From NCBI GenBank assembly GCA_949511925.1, contig CATEYX010000106.1:1-5933 (forward strand): a DNA stretch of 5,933 nt, read 5' to 3'. Shown here one piece after another: positions 5,856 to 5,933 of the stretch (the first letter of the stretch is position 1; each line of letters opens with the position of its first letter). The notes under the pieces were generated by a model. That model did no database searches, was not told the origin of the DNA, and was given only the letters and a program-made list of their open reading frames with translations. Source of the DNA: Cryomorphaceae bacterium (GTDB taxonomy: Bacteria > Bacteroidota > Bacteroidia > Flavobacteriales > BACL11). The position numbers and the translations under genes are program-made.

Positions 5856-5933
5856 ATGGCAAGAATTAAAGGTATTGATTTACCTAAAAACAAAAGAGGA
5901 GTTATTGGATTAACTTATATTTACGGAATTGGC
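5856..5933 (+). CDS. rpsM: 30S ribosomal protein S13, 5' end only (partial)
   Basis: The frame opens with ATG at 5856 and stays open to the window edge, giving the first 26 residues: MARIKGIDLPKNKRGVIGLT, then YIYGIG. This is the standard N-terminus of S13, a protein of the 30S head that contacts the P-site tRNA and bridges to L5. The TxIYGIG motif belongs to its first helix-turn region. It begins the alpha-operon group, where rpsK, rpsD, rpoA and rplQ would be expected next. Only two bases separate it from the rpmJ stop, so it is probably on the same transcript. About 100 residues lie beyond the window. Confidence 0.96.
   Translation, partial: MARIKGIDLPKNKRGVIGLTYIYGIG

Overview
This window is an uninterrupted stretch of ribosomal-protein operon, all on the + strand. 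It corresponds to the spc operon plus the first codons of the alpha operon. The order is rplX (3' end), rplE, rpsN, rpsH, rplF, rplR, rpsE, rpmD, rplO, secY, map, infA, rpmJ, rpsM (5' end). The DNA is A+T-rich. The proteins look like those of the phylum Bacteroidota: a 38-residue L36 without its zinc cysteines, a long cysteine-poor S14, map and infA directly after secY with no adk, and gene starts with no convincing Shine-Dalgarno sequence. A member of the Flavobacteriia or Cytophagia is likely, but I cannot place it below phylum level by eye.

Layout. Positions 1-43 are the end of rplX. Positions 43-3386 encode eight complete ribosomal proteins (L5, S14, S8, L6, L18, S5, L30, L15). Positions 3388-4728 encode SecY, the channel of the protein-export translocon. 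Positions 4741-5722 encode methionine aminopeptidase and initiation factor IF-1, whose frames overlap by 8 bases. Positions 5737-5853 encode L36, and rpsM (S13) starts at 5856 and runs off the end. The largest non-coding gap is 20 bases. I see no internal promoter, terminator, RNA gene, repeat array or mobile element.

How the genes work together. The block supplies large- and small-subunit ribosomal proteins, the factor that occupies the A site during initiation (IF-1), the enzyme that trims the initiator methionine from new proteins, and the membrane channel that receives secreted and membrane proteins. The tight packing, shared strand and absence of internal signals suggest one long transcript that continues into the alpha-operon genes.

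The window is a conserved housekeeping locus. I looked for an undescribed system and did not find one. The observations below are modest: zinc-site loss in L36, a lysine at a key SecY loop position, start sites without Shine-Dalgarno sequences, and junctions so short that classical regulatory sites have little room.
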